DNA from: Sphingomonas sp. Leaf10
GTDB taxonomy: Bacteria; Pseudomonadota; Alphaproteobacteria; Sphingomonadales; Sphingomonadaceae
NCBI RefSeq assembly: GCF_001421245.1
Contig: NZ_LMKE01000001.1
Coordinates: forward strand, 813,086 to 877,085
Direction of reading: 5' to 3'
DNA length: 64,000 nucleotides
The notes under the pieces were generated by a model. It had not been told where the DNA came from, searched no databases, and saw only the letters and a list, made by a program, of their open reading frames with translations. Numbering within the stretch: position 1 is the stretch's first letter; each line of letters starts with the position of its first letter. Shown here piece after piece: positions 22,353-32,055 of this stretch. A program made the position numbers and the translations under genes.

Positions 22353-24392
22353 ATGGCCAAGGCGAATGGTGGCGGCGACGACACGATCGATTCCGGCGAT
22401 GCGCCGCTGATCGACCTGAACGAAGGGTCGATCAAGAAGCTGGTCGCTCGCGCCAAGAAGCGCGGCTATATTACCGTCGACCAGCTGAACGAGATGCTGC
22501 CGCAGGATCAGATGACCTCGGAGCAGATCGAGGACATCATGTCGGCGCTGAACGACATGGGCGTCAACGTCGTCGAAAATGAGGACGCGGGCGAGGACGG
22601 CGAAAGCGAAGAGCGCGCCAAGCAGGAAGAAGACGACGGCGACGACAATGCCGGCGAACAGGACGACGCGTCCGCCGCGTTCGAACCGGTCAAGAAGAAG
22701 GAAACCGTCGACCGCACCGATGATCCGGTGCGGATGTACCTGCGCGAAATGGGCGCGGTCGAACTGCTCAGCCGCGAGGGCGAAATCGCCATCGCCAAGC
22801 GGATCGAGGCCGGTCGCGACACGATGATCTTCGGCCTGTGCGAATCGCCGATCACTTTCAACGCGATCATCGGCTGGTCGACGGCGCTGAACGAAGGCAC
22901 GATGCAGCTGCGTGAGATCCTCGATCTCGACGCGATGCTGTCGAAGGATCCGGCCCCGGAATCGCTATCCGACGACGAAGACGCTGACGACAATGGCGAG
23001 ATTTCGTCGAAGAACGCCGGCCCAAGCTTCAAGGAAGAAGAAGAGCCCGAGGAAGCGTCGGCCGACGAGGACGAGGACGGCGAACGCCGCGCGCCCCGCC
23101 CCAGCGACGACGACGAGGAGGACAACACCCTCAGCCTTGCGCAGATGGAAGAACAGCTCAAGCCGCAGGCGCTGGAGAAGTTCGCCAACATCACCGCTAT
23201 CTTCAAGAAATTTTCGAAGATGCAGTCGCAGCGTTTGGACGCGATGGCGACCGGCGATGGCCTGTCGGGTGCGGAAGAGCGCAAGTACCAGAAGCTGCGC
23301 GAGGAACTGACCGCCGAGGTCGAAAGCGTCCAGTTCCATCAGGCGAAGATCGAATATCTGGTCGATCAGCTATATGCCTATAACCGCCGCCTGACCGCAT
23401 TGGGCGGGCAGATGCTGCGTCTGGCCGAACGGCACAAGGTTCCGCGCAAGGCGTTCCTCGACAGCTATGTCGACCATGAGCTTGACGAACAGTGGCTGAC
23501 CTCGGTCGCAACGATCGACAAGAAGTGGAAGGCGTTCGCAGACAATGAAGGCGCCGCCGTCGACCGCATCCGCACCGAAATCGCCGAGATCGCGCAGCAG
23601 ACCGGCATGGCGCTCAGCGAATTCCGCCGCATCGTCAACATGGTGCAGAAGGGCGAGCGCGAAGCGCGTATCGCCAAGAAGGAAATGGTCGAGGCGAACC
23701 TGCGTCTCGTCATCTCGATCGCCAAGAAATACACCAATCGTGGCCTGCAATTCCTCGACCTGATCCAGGAGGGGAACATCGGGCTGATGAAGGCGGTCGA
23801 TAAGTTCGAATATCGCCGCGGTTACAAGTTCAGCACCTACGCGACGTGGTGGATCCGGCAGGCGATCACCCGCTCGATCGCGGATCAGGCGCGGACGATC
23901 CGCATCCCGGTCCATATGATCGAGACCATCAACAAGCTGGTCCGCACCAGCCGCCAGTTCCTGCACGAGCAGGGCCGCGAACCGACGCCGGAAGAAATGG
24001 CCGAACGGCTGTCGATGCCGCTCGAAAAGGTTCGCAAGGTGATGAAGATCGCCAAGGAACCGATCAGCCTCGAAACGCCGATCGGCGACGAGGAGGATTC
24101 GCATCTCGGCGACTTCATTGAGGACAAGAATGCGATCATCCCCGTCGATGCGGCGATCCAGGCGAACCTGAAGGAAACGGTTACCCGCGTCCTTGCCAGC
24201 CTGACCCCGCGCGAGGAACGCGTGCTGCGCATGCGCTTCGGCATCGGCATGAACACCGACCATACGCTCGAAGAAGTCGGACAGCAGTTCAGCGTGACCC
24301 GCGAACGCATCCGCCAAATCGAGGCGAAGGCGCTGCGCAAGCTCAAACACCCGAGCCGCAGTCGAAAGATGCGTTCTTTCCTCGATCAATAA
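22353..24392 (+). CDS. rpoD: RNA polymerase primary sigma factor (sigma-70)
   Basis: 679 residues from ATG 22353 with GAGGG eight bases upstream; the adjoining TTG at 22350 is in frame but less likely. Region 1.1 (residues about 20-75), an acidic non-conserved insert between regions 1.2 and 2 (about 205-260, [20 protein letters not shown]), region 2 ([40 protein letters not shown] for -10 recognition and melting), region 3, and region 4 helix-turn-helix ([20 protein letters not shown]) are all present, ending [11 protein letters not shown]. It directs housekeeping transcription. A rho-independent terminator follows immediately. Confidence 0.98.
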   Translation: MAKANGGGDDTIDSGDAPLIDLNEGSIKKLVARAKKRGYITVDQLNEMLPQDQMTSEQIEDIMSALNDMGVNVVENEDAGEDGESEERAKQEEDDGDDNAGEQDDASAAFEPVKKKETVDRTDDPVRMYLREMGAVELLSREGEIAIAKRIEAGRDTMIFGLCESPITFNAIIGWSTALNEGTMQLREILDLDAMLSKDPAPESLSDDEDADDNGEISSKNAGPSFKEEEEPEEASADEDEDGERRAPRPSDDDEEDNTLSLAQMEEQLKPQALEKFANITAIFKKFSKMQSQRLDAMATGDGLSGAEERKYQKLREELTAEVESVQFHQAKIEYLVDQLYAYNRRLTALGGQMLRLAERHKVPRKAFLDSYVDHELDEQWLTSVATIDKKWKAFADNEGAAVDRIRTEIAEIAQQTGMALSEFRRIVNMVQKGEREARIAKKEMVEANLRLVISIAKKYTNRGLQFLDLIQEGNIGLMKAVDKFEYRRGYKFSTYATWWIRQAITRSIADQARTIRIPVHMIETINKLVRTSRQFLHEQGREPTPEEMAERLSMPLEKVRKVMKIAKEPISLETPIGDEEDSHLGDFIEDKNAIIPVDAAIQANLKETVTRVLASLTPREERVLRMRFGIGMNTDHTLEEVGQQFSVTRERIRQIEAKALRKLKHPSRSRKMRSFLDQ

Positions 24393-24398
24393 CCGCCC

Positions 24399-24436
24399 CG
24401 CCCCGGCCCTTCCAAAGCGCCGGGGCGTTTCGTTTC
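24399..24436 (+). terminator. rho-independent terminator of rpoD
   Basis: A 9-bp GC stem (CGCCCCGGC / GCCGGGGCG) around a 12-base loop begins seven bases after the rpoD stop and is followed by TTTCGTTTC. Confidence 0.85.
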
Positions 24437-24578
24437 GGCGTCGGACCGAAGCGCATTCCGCCCTGTTAAGCGCGGTTAAAACGCTGGAAACCTTGTTTTT
24501 ACGCGCTTGGGTTATTTCTTGCAGGCATACCATGGCTCGAACGGGGATGGCCCGCTCGAACGAAATTGGGAGCCGTCG

Positions 24579-25238
24579 GTGACAGTTGCTGTAGCGAACG
24601 ACACGAATGATTGGGGCGTTGCCGATCGGCTGTCCCAGATCGTTCATGCCGACGGAAGTGGCAGCCATGTCACGCTCGAACGGCTGTCGCGCGGCGGCGC
24701 GGCGCTCCGCGATATTGCCGACGCGCTGCACCAGCTTTGCACGTTGCACGGTCGTCATCCGGGCGTCGTCGATCTGGCGACCAGTGCCACCAACAATCCC
24801 GCGGCCGACGACTGGCTGGCACAGGCCGGTGCCGCATTCGTCGAGGAGCGCGCCTATCTGATCCGCGTCGCGGCCGCTGCCGGGCCACCGCCGGGAACCC
24901 CCGGACAGGCCGCAGCCGAAGCGGCGCTCGCCACCCAGCGCAACGCCATCGACCTGCTGTCGCGCTCGATCCGCCCCGGTTGCGCCCTGGGTGCGGCGAT
25001 CGCGGTGGCGCTGGACTGGCCGGTGATCCGCCGTCCGCTCGATGCCGCCGCCGAACGGATGGGGATCGACGTCATCCCCTGCACCCTGCCCTCGCTCGCG
25101 CAGACGCGGCAGCTGATCGAGGCGGTCGCCTGCAACGCAGCGGTCGAACGGGCGATGACCTTTGGCGTCCAGCAATTGCTCGCCCAACATCGCGGGCTGT
25201 GGGATCTGGTCGCCGCGCGCGCCGAAAGCCGCGGCTAG
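24579..25238 (+). CDS. conserved hypothetical helical protein
   Basis: About 219 residues if started at GTG 24579 (VTVAVANDTNDWGVADRLSQ), which has GGGAG upstream; a TTG at 24507 would add 24 less protein-like residues. The protein is Ala-rich and helical with no signal peptide or membrane segment. Segments that look structured are RGGAALRDIADALHQLCTLH, HPGVVDLATSATNNPAADDW and the C-terminal VACNAAVERAMTFGVQQLLA. I do not recognise the family with certainty (it resembles uncharacterised sphingomonad proteins). It lies 32 bases upstream of the MoxR ATPase gene on the same strand and may be co-transcribed. Confidence 0.7.
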   Translation: MTVAVANDTNDWGVADRLSQIVHADGSGSHVTLERLSRGGAALRDIADALHQLCTLHGRHPGVVDLATSATNNPAADDWLAQAGAAFVEERAYLIRVAAAAGPPPGTPGQAAAEAALATQRNAIDLLSRSIRPGCALGAAIAVALDWPVIRRPLDAAAERMGIDVIPCTLPSLAQTRQLIEAVACNAAVERAMTFGVQQLLAQHRGLWDLVAARAESRG

Positions 25239-25270
25239 CGTCCGGCCGCATCTGCCCGTATCGCAGGGCG

Positions 25271-26134
25271 ATGCACGAGAAACAGGCGATGCGGTTCGAA
25301 GGAACCCGGGACTATGTCGCGACCGACGACCTGAAGGTCGCGGTCAACGCCGCGGTAACGCTACGCCGGCCGTTGTTGGTGAAGGGCGAACCGGGCACCG
25401 GCAAGACAGTGCTGGCGCAGGAGATCGCCCGCGCGATCGACGCACCGCTGATCGAATGGAACGTCAAGTCGACCACCCGCGCGCAGCAGGGGCTGTACGA
25501 ATATGACGCGGTGGCGCGGCTGCGCGACGGGCAGCTGGGCGATCCGCGCGTCCACGACATCGCCAACTATATCCGCCGCGGCAAATTGTGGGAGGCGTTC
25601 GTCAGCCCGACCCTGCCGGTGCTGCTGATCGATGAGGTCGACAAGGCCGATATCGAATTTCCGAACGACCTCCTCCACGAACTCGATCGCATGGCGTTCG
25701 ACGTGTACGAAACCGGCGAACGCGTGACCGCGCGCGAACGACCGGTCGTCGTCATCACGTCGAACAACGAGAAGGAACTGCCCGACGCCTTCCTGCGCCG
25801 CTGCTTCTTCCACTATATCCGCTTCCCCGACCGGGCGACGATGCAGGCGATCATCGACGTGCATTTTCCGGGTATCCAGACGCTGCTGGTCAACCGCGCG
25901 CTCGACCTGTTCTTCGCGGTGCGCGAGACGCCGGGGCTGAAGAAGAAACCGTCGACCAGCGAACTGCTCGATTGGCTCAAGCTGCTGCTCCACGACGACA
26001 TGCCGCTGGAGGTGCTGGCATCGCATGATCCGGCAAAGGCGATTCCTCCGCTGCACGGTGCGCTGCTGAAGAACGAACAGGATGTGATGCTGTTCGAACG
26101 ACTGGCGTTCCTGCACCGGCGCAAGGGCGGCTGA
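25271..26134 (+). CDS. MoxR-type AAA+ ATPase
   Basis: 287 residues from ATG 25271 (an ATG at 25289, MRFEGTRDYVA, is an alternative). Walker A is GEPGTGKTVLAQEIARA (about 43-60), Walker B LLIDEVDKADIEFPNDLL, sensor VVVITSNNEKELPDAFLRRC with the arginine finger. MoxR ATPases act as chaperones that insert metals or activate complexes, normally with a vWA partner protein; the CoxE-like vWA gene at 28157 is the natural partner, although a CHAP protein and a membrane glycosyltransferase-like gene lie between. Confidence 0.92.
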   Translation: MHEKQAMRFEGTRDYVATDDLKVAVNAAVTLRRPLLVKGEPGTGKTVLAQEIARAIDAPLIEWNVKSTTRAQQGLYEYDAVARLRDGQLGDPRVHDIANYIRRGKLWEAFVSPTLPVLLIDEVDKADIEFPNDLLHELDRMAFDVYETGERVTARERPVVVITSNNEKELPDAFLRRCFFHYIRFPDRATMQAIIDVHFPGIQTLLVNRALDLFFAVRETPGLKKKPSTSELLDWLKLLLHDDMPLEVLASHDPAKAIPPLHGALLKNEQDVMLFERLAFLHRRKGG

Positions 26135-26219
26135 TCGCGCAAGGGGTTGTGTGGCGTCGACGTTTCGTTAACCATGTTCGGCAATCACTTGGCGACCATC
26201 GTTCGGCAGGATCGTCATC

Positions 26220-26762
26220 ATGTTCGGTTCGCTTGTCCGGGGCATCCTGCTCCTCGCCTTTGCCGCCATCGTCAGCGTGCCGGTCGGTGCGCGCTCGCTG
26301 CTCGACTATGTCGGGCAATGTGTTCCGTTCGCGCGGGCGGCATCGGGTATCGAAATCTATGGCGATGCCTGGACGTGGTGGGATCAGGCGGAGGGCCGCT
26401 ACCCACGCGGCCATAAGCCGAAGGTCGGCGCCGTCCTCGCCTTTACCAAGACCGATCGCCTGCCGCTCGGCCATGTCCTCGTCATCAGCCGCGTGGTCGA
26501 ACCGCGCGTTGCGATGGTCACCCATGCAAACTGGTCGCGGATCAACGGCGTCCGGGGTGGCGTCGAACAGGACGTGACGGTGTTCGACGTGTCGGCGAAG
26601 GGCGACTGGACGCGGGTAAAGGTCTGGTACCGCGATACGCAGGGGCTGGGTGGATCGGAATATCCGACGCACGGCTTCATCTATGGCCCCAGCCCCGCCG
26701 TCGAACTGAGTGGCAAGGCACCGGATTATGTCGGGTCGCTGATCGACGCCTACGCGCGTTGA
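26220..26762 (+). CDS. secreted CHAP-domain amidohydrolase/peptidase
   Basis: 180 residues. Signal peptide (about 1-24, LVRGILLLAFAAIVSVPVGA), then a CHAP domain with the nucleophile Cys in GQCVPFARAASGIEIYGDAW, a WWDQAEGRYPRGHKPKVGAV segment and the His in LPLGHVLVISRVV, followed by a likely catalytic Asn in HANWSRINGVRG. CHAP enzymes cleave peptidoglycan cross-bridges or amide bonds. The product should be periplasmic or extracellular. It is translated just before the glycosyltransferase-like gene. Confidence 0.88.
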   Translation: MFGSLVRGILLLAFAAIVSVPVGARSLLDYVGQCVPFARAASGIEIYGDAWTWWDQAEGRYPRGHKPKVGAVLAFTKTDRLPLGHVLVISRVVEPRVAMVTHANWSRINGVRGGVEQDVTVFDVSAKGDWTRVKVWYRDTQGLGGSEYPTHGFIYGPSPAVELSGKAPDYVGSLIDAYAR

Positions 26763-26779
26763 TCACCCCCTCGCCCGCG

Positions 26780-28147
26780 ATGACGATCGGGCAACGGCGC
26801 GTCGTCTGGACGGTCCTCGCGACCATCACCCTCGCCGGGCTGACCCTGCGCATTCTGGCCGCACGTGGCGGATTATGGCTCGACGAAGCATGGTCGGCGG
26901 TCGTCGCGCAGGATGTCCGCACCCCGGCCGGGGTGTTCGTCCGGATTAATCACGACAACAACCATCATCTGAACAGCCTATGGCTGCAATGGGTCGGCGG
27001 TACCGCCCCGCCGCCGCTTCAGCGCGCGCTGTCGATCGTCACCGGCGCCGCGACCATCCCGCTCGCCGCCGCCATCGCGTTGCGACGGGGGCGGGCGGCG
27101 GCGATCCTTGCCGCCATCGCCTTTGCCGCGTCGCCCTTTCTGGTGACCTTCGGGTCGGAGGCGCGTGGCTATGCGCCCATGCTGCTCGCCCTGGTCGCCG
27201 CGATCGGCGTGGCCGACCGCTGGCTGGCCGATCCTGCTACCCCACCCCCCACCACCGCCATCGCGCTCGCGGCGATCTTCGGATGCCTGTCGCAGGCGAC
27301 GATGCTGTTCGCACTCGCCGCGCTCGGGACATGGGTCGCGGTCGAGCGGTGGCGCTCGGCGGGTTGGCGGCGGGCGGCGCAGGATGCGCTCCGCCTGTTC
27401 CTGCCGGCTGCGATCGCGGTCGTGCTGCTGATCGCCATCGCCTGGACCGCGGCTGCGACCAGCAGGGACGGATTCCAGTTTGGCGCCCGTGAACCGCATG
27501 ACATGGCGAAATGGCTGCTCGCGCAGGAGCAACTATGGACATGGAGTTGCGGGCAGTGGGCCGTCGCGCCGGCCATCGCCCTCGCCGGCTGGTTCGTCCG
27601 CGACCGGATCGTCGGCTTGGTCCTGTTGAGCGCGATCGGCCTGCCATTGGCGGTCGCGCTGCTCGCGCTGCCGAACAGCGGTGCCGCCCGCTATTACATG
27701 ATCGCCGTTCCGCCGCTGCTGCTGCTGGCGTCGATCACCCTGCCCGTGCTCTGGACCAAGCGACGCATCTGGCGCCTGCCCATCCTCGCCGCCGGTGCGG
27801 TTTTCTGCTGGACGGCGATCGATCGGAACCTTGCGCTGATCACCAATCTTCGCGGAGACCCCGGCCGGGCGGTGCGAACGCTCGCCGCCGTCGCTCCGCA
27901 CGGCGCCACCGTCTCGGTCGCACTGTCGCGTTCGACCGCGATCCTGAACGCTGCCGCCCGGTCGCGACGCTACCCGTTGACCATCGCCGACAGCCCCTGC
28001 GCACCGTTCCGCTTCATCGAACGCGACGGCTACAATCCCTTCCCCGATCGGCTGATCCGCTGCGGCCGCTCCTTCCGGGAAATCGCGCGCGGCGACCCGA
28101 CCGGTCTGTCGGGCAGCCACTGGCGCCTCTACGCCCGATCGCGCTAG
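26780..28147 (+). CDS. polytopic membrane glycosyltransferase-like protein (GT-C/GT39-like)
   Basis: 455 residues from ATG 26780; a TTG at 26759 overlapping the CHAP stop is an alternative. About ten transmembrane helices fill the protein. The first periplasmic loop carries RGGLWLDEAWSAVVAQD, the acidic motif expected in GT-C polyprenyl-phosphate-dependent glycosyltransferases, and RINHDNNHHLNSLWLQWVGG follows as in ArnT/PMT-like proteins. The C-terminal 100 residues are soluble (periplasmic) and include three cysteines. The acceptor and sugar are not predictable. No lipid A or wall-polymer genes lie nearby. Confidence 0.72.
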   Translation: MTIGQRRVVWTVLATITLAGLTLRILAARGGLWLDEAWSAVVAQDVRTPAGVFVRINHDNNHHLNSLWLQWVGGTAPPPLQRALSIVTGAATIPLAAAIALRRGRAAAILAAIAFAASPFLVTFGSEARGYAPMLLALVAAIGVADRWLADPATPPPTTAIALAAIFGCLSQATMLFALAALGTWVAVERWRSAGWRRAAQDALRLFLPAAIAVVLLIAIAWTAAATSRDGFQFGAREPHDMAKWLLAQEQLWTWSCGQWAVAPAIALAGWFVRDRIVGLVLLSAIGLPLAVALLALPNSGAARYYMIAVPPLLLLASITLPVLWTKRRIWRLPILAAGAVFCWTAIDRNLALITNLRGDPGRAVRTLAAVAPHGATVSVALSRSTAILNAAARSRRYPLTIADSPCAPFRFIERDGYNPFPDRLIRCGRSFREIARGDPTGLSGSHWRLYARSR

Positions 28148-28156
28148 ACCCGCTCC

Positions 28157-29335
28157 ATGTTCCATTCGTTCGTCGATGCGCTGCGCAGCGCCGGTATCGC
28201 CGTCAGCATCCGCGAGCATCTAGTCCTGCTCGACGCCCTCGACCATGGCGTGATCGATCCCGATATCGACAGCTTCTATCACCTCGCCCGCGTGACCTTC
28301 GTAAAGGATGAGGGGCTGGTCGACCGGTTCGACCGGGTCTTCGGACAGGTCTTTGCCGGTATCGAAGGCACCAACGGCGTCGACCCGCTAGCCCTGCCCG
28401 ACGAATGGCTGCGCCGCATCGCCGAACGCTATCTGTCGCCCGAGGATATGGCGAAGATCGCCCCGACCGGCGACTGGAACGCGCTGATGAACCTGTTGCG
28501 ACAGCGGCTCGCCGAGCAGCAGGAACGGCATGCGGGCGGATCGAAATGAATCGGCACCGGCGGCACCAGCCCGTTCGGCCATTGCGGCTATAATCCGGAG
28601 GGCGTCCGGATCGGTGGCGAGAGCCGCCATCGCCGCGCCGTCAAGGTCTGGGAACGCCGCGAATTTCGCAACCTCGACGATCAACGCGAACTCCGCACGC
28701 GCAACCTGAAGATCGCACTGCGCCGCCTGCGCCGTTTCGCCCGCGAAGGGGCCGCCGACGAACTCGATCTCGACGCGACGATCGCCGGAACTGCGCGGCG
28801 TGGTTTTCTCGACGTCGCGATGCGGCCGGCACGCCGCAACGCCGTCAAGCTGTTACTATTCCTCGACGTCGGGGGGTCGATGGACCCGTTCGTCGCGCAG
28901 GTGGAGGAGCTATTCTCCGCCGCCACGGCGGAGTTCCGCCACCTCGACTTCTTCTATTTCCACAACTGTATCTATGAGGGCGTGTGGCGCGATAATCGCC
29001 GCCGCTGGGCCAAACAGAGTTCGACCGCCGAACTGTTGCGGACCTATGGACCCGATTACCGGCTCATCGTGGTCGGCGATGCGGCGATGAGCCCCTACGA
29101 GATCCTGCAACCCGGCGGATCGGTCGAGCATATGAATGCGGAGGCGGGCGCGCTCTGGCTGCAACGCATGACCGCGCACTGGCGATCGGCCGCGTGGATC
29201 AATCCCGCACCGCGGGACCATTGGCAATGGTCGCACTCGACGCAGTTGATCCGCGACCTGTTCGCCGACCGCATGTATCCGCTGACCCTCGACGGGCTGG
29301 ACGCCGCCATGCGCGAATTGTCGCGCCGGCGGTAA
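28157..29335 (+). pseudogene. CoxE-like vWA domain protein, interrupted by in-frame TGA
   Basis: A single frame of 392 codons from ATG 28157 to TAA 29333-29335 is broken only by TGA at 28547-28549 (codon 131). The N-terminal 130 residues (SFVDALRSAGIAVSIREHLV, YHLARVTFVKDEGLVDRFDR) and the downstream part (IGTGGTSPFGHCGYNPEGVR, VKVWERREFRNLDD, LLLFLDVGGSMDPFVAQVEE with the DxGxS metal site) belong to one CoxE/YehP-type vWA family. In related proteins the junction reads GGSKWIGTGG, so the stop stands exactly where Trp (TGG) is expected. The partner is the MoxR ATPase upstream. As sequenced only the first 130 residues would be made unless UGA is read through. Confidence 0.85.
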
Positions 29336-29338
29336 GCG

Positions 29339-29629
29339 TCAGAGGTCGTCGATCGCTTCGTGCAGCTTGGCGAGCACCCCCGGGTCGCCCGGCGTGGCCG
29401 CCGCTGCTGCGGTGGACAGCGCCATCAGATCGACGGCGCCGAAGCTTGCCGCCAACCCTTTCAGCCGGAACGCCGCCGGCTGCCACCCTTCGGCATCCGC
29501 TGCCTCCAGCACGTTGAGCGCCTTCTGGGCGCTGTCGACAAAGGCACGGCGCAGTTCGGCGATCAGTTGGGGTTCGTCGCCCAACGCCGCCGCCAGCGCC
29601 GCATCGATTGCTCCGGGATCATAGGCCAT
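29339..29629 (-). CDS. Hpt-domain-like protein lacking the phospho-accepting histidine
   Basis: 96 residues forming one helical bundle domain. The core motif of histidine phosphotransfer domains, HxLKGxAAxxGA, is present as FRLKGLAASFGAVDLMALS with Phe54 in place of His, so it cannot accept a phosphoryl group at that site. The Lys-Gly pair and the following helix are kept. I infer a pseudo-Hpt that may bind response regulators without phosphotransfer; loss of function is the alternative. It converges on the CoxE-like gene (three bases apart) and is divergent from the coiled-coil gene. Confidence 0.72.
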   Translation of the reverse strand: MAYDPGAIDAALAAALGDEPQLIAELRRAFVDSAQKALNVLEAADAEGWQPAAFRLKGLAASFGAVDLMALSTAAAAATPGDPGVLAKLHEAIDDL

Positions 29630-29725
29630 AAGCGGACGATACGCTGCAAAAGGTTAACAGACTGTTACCATGCGATTGTCATACCGCTCTGTCGCTGGGG
29701 AAACGTCCATGATAGACGGTGCCGC

Positions 29726-31999
29726 ATGAATGGGGGTTCGATCACCGGGCTGCAACAGCCGCACCAGCATTCGGACGGCGGCCACGTCGCCCAGGACGAA
29801 GCACAGCACTGGCTGGCGGAGGCGGTGGCCGAACCCGAACCGATCAAGCGCAACTGGATCGGACCGACGCTTGCCGGGATCGCCGTGCTCGGCTGGACCG
29901 GCGGGATGCTCGCGTGGAGCGCGCCGTCGCTGCCCGCGCTCGGGCCGATCGGGCTGGTGTCGTTCATCGCCGCGCTGTGCGTCCCGCCGATGCTGCTCGG
30001 CGTCGGCTGGCTGCTGCTGCGCCGGAACAGCCGCGCGGAGGCGCGCCGCTTCGCCGCCACCGCACAGGCGATGCGCGCCGAGGCACAGGCGCTTGATGTC
30101 GTCGTCACCCGCATACGGCAGACGCTGGCGGAATCGCGCAGCGAACTCGCCGAACAGACGCAGTCGCTGCTGGCGTTGGGCGACAGTGCGACCGACCGGT
30201 TGCGCGGCGTCCGTGCCGGCATGGGCGAACAGGTCGAAGCGATCGGCGATGCCGCCGTCCGGCTCGACCGGGTAACCGACGCCGCCGAACAACGATTGGC
30301 CACCGTGCTGTCGTCGCTGCCCCGCGCACGGGCCGAAGCGGCGGAAATGGCCGCACTGGTGGAGGCGACCGGCCTGTCGGCCAGCGAACGGGTCGCCGCG
30401 CTCGACGCGCAACTGACCGTCGTGGCGCAGCGCTCGCGCGAAGCCGACGAACTGGCCGGCGGCGCGGCACAGCGGCTGGCGGCGCATATGAACCGGATGG
30501 AAGCGACCAGCGAAAGCGCCGGTGCCCGGCTCGAAACCGTCATCGCCACCATGTCCGAAGCGATCGACGCCGTGCTCGAACGCGCCGCCGCCGCGATCGA
30601 CGAATCGCGCAAGGCGATCACGGCGCAGGGCGATGCGACCATCGCCATGATCGAAGCGAACGGATCGGCGATCGAACGCGCCGGTCGCGAAGGCGCGGAA
30701 CAACTGGCCGGACGCGTGGCCGCAATCGATGCGGCAATCCACATGCTTGCCGGACAACTCAACGACCGCCGCCGCGATGGTGAGGCGTTGCTGGCACTCC
30801 TGAACGACGGACTGGCCGGGGTCGACGACCGGTTCGAACGGCTGCGGATCACCGGTGTCGAACGGACGCACGCGGTGGCCGGATCGGTCGATGCGTTGAC
30901 CCAGGTTGCCGATGCTCTGTCCGAAGCGCTCGCCAATGGTGACGTTACCGCCCGCCGCGTGATCGCCAGTGCCGAGGAAGTGCTGACCGCACTCGACGCC
31001 GCCGCGCGCGAGATGGACGAAACGCTGCCGGGCGCGCTCGATCGCCTCGACCACCGCATCGCCGCCAGTCGCGCGGTCGTGGCCCAGTCCAAGCCCGAAC
31101 TGCTCGCACTGGTCACCGCTGCGGAGAGCACGCATGAAGCGATCGAAGCCATTGCGGGCGTGGTGGCGATGCAGCGCGACACGCTGTCGACGGTCCAGCA
31201 ATCGCTGCTCGACACGCTCGATCGCGGTGCCGACCGGATCGAGAATGTCCGCACCATCGTCGACGAAACCATCGCCACGACGATCCACTTCTCCGAAGAC
31301 GCCGCGCCGCGGCTGACCGAAGCGATGCTCCGCATCCGCGACACCGCCGAAGCCGCCAGCGAACAGGCGCGCGAAACGCTGGCAAAGGTTCTGCCCGATG
31401 CCGCCCGCGATTTGGAAGCAAAGGGCGCCCGCGCGCTCGCCAATGCGGTCGACAGCGCCGTAACCGGGCAGGTCGCCGAACTGTCCGCCATCGCCAACCA
31501 CGCGGTCGCCTCGGCGATCGAGGCGTCGGAACGGCTCTCGCGACAGATGCTCGACATCGCAGACACGAGCAAGCAACTCGACGAACGCATCTCGGCCGCT
31601 CGCGCCGAACGCGAAGCTGCGGACAGCGACCAGTTCTCACGCCGGGTGTCGTTGTTGATCGAGGCGATGAACTCCGCCGCGATCGACATCGCCCGCTCGC
31701 TGTCGACCGATGTGTCGGACACGGCATGGGCGGCCTATCTGAAGGGTGATCGCGGCGTATTCACCCGCCGCGCGGTGCGGTTGGTCGACGGTACGCAGGC
31801 GCGTGAGATCGCGGCACTGTACGACGCCGATCCCGACTTCCGGGAACAGGTAAACCGCTACATCCACGATTTCGAAGCGATGCTGCGCCAGATACTGGGC
31901 TTGCGCGACGGATCGCCGATGGGCGTGACCTTGCTGTCGTCGGACATGGGCAAGCTGTACGTCGTGCTGGCGCAGGCGATCGAGCGGCTGCGCAGCTAG
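29726..31999 (+). CDS. membrane-anchored long coiled-coil protein
   Basis: 757 residues from ATG 29726. A polar N-terminus with several His and Gln, two closely spaced transmembrane helices (about 44-65, IGPTLAGIAVLGWTGGMLAW, and 72-97, LGPIGLVSFIAALCVPPMLL), then about 560 residues of Ala/Glu/Arg-rich helix with heptad character (residues 100-660), and a compact C-terminal domain (about 670-757: FTRRAVRLVDGTQAREIAAL, FREQVNRYIHDFEAMLRQIL). The layout suggests a structural or scaffold protein with the coiled coil in the cytoplasm. I know similar uncharacterised proteins from sphingomonads but no function. The hairpin at 32034 may end its transcript. Confidence 0.75.
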   Translation: MNGGSITGLQQPHQHSDGGHVAQDEAQHWLAEAVAEPEPIKRNWIGPTLAGIAVLGWTGGMLAWSAPSLPALGPIGLVSFIAALCVPPMLLGVGWLLLRRNSRAEARRFAATAQAMRAEAQALDVVVTRIRQTLAESRSELAEQTQSLLALGDSATDRLRGVRAGMGEQVEAIGDAAVRLDRVTDAAEQRLATVLSSLPRARAEAAEMAALVEATGLSASERVAALDAQLTVVAQRSREADELAGGAAQRLAAHMNRMEATSESAGARLETVIATMSEAIDAVLERAAAAIDESRKAITAQGDATIAMIEANGSAIERAGREGAEQLAGRVAAIDAAIHMLAGQLNDRRRDGEALLALLNDGLAGVDDRFERLRITGVERTHAVAGSVDALTQVADALSEALANGDVTARRVIASAEEVLTALDAAAREMDETLPGALDRLDHRIAASRAVVAQSKPELLALVTAAESTHEAIEAIAGVVAMQRDTLSTVQQSLLDTLDRGADRIENVRTIVDETIATTIHFSEDAAPRLTEAMLRIRDTAEAASEQARETLAKVLPDAARDLEAKGARALANAVDSAVTGQVAELSAIANHAVASAIEASERLSRQMLDIADTSKQLDERISAARAEREAADSDQFSRRVSLLIEAMNSAAIDIARSLSTDVSDTAWAAYLKGDRGVFTRRAVRLVDGTQAREIAALYDADPDFREQVNRYIHDFEAMLRQILGLRDGSPMGVTLLSSDMGKLYVVLAQAIERLRS

Positions 32000-32033
32000 G
32001 CCTGCACGACATTAGAGCGAGGTCTCAGCTTCC

Positions 32034-32055
32034 CCCCTCCCTGACAAGGGAGGGG
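32034..32055. terminator. hairpin after the coiled-coil gene
   Basis: CCCCTCCCT at 32034-32042 pairs perfectly with AGGGAGGGG at 32047-32055 across a GACA loop, 35 bases after the stop at 31999. It is followed by TCGGGGGTGGG rather than T, so it may be a dispersed repeat acting as a weak terminator. Confidence 0.5.

Noticed and set aside
28547..28549. Genetic-code change with TGA read as Trp
   Set aside because: Many genes in the window end at TGA with a downstream gene starting in overlap (for example nuoM/nuoN, nuoB/nuoC), so TGA is a normal stop here.
29654..31722. Very long minus-strand open frames (640 and 685 codons) opposite the coiled-coil gene
   Set aside because: They are antisense to an Ala/Glu-rich gene in GC-rich DNA, have Arg/Ser/Cys-skewed composition and no start signal; the plus-strand protein has membrane helices and heptads.
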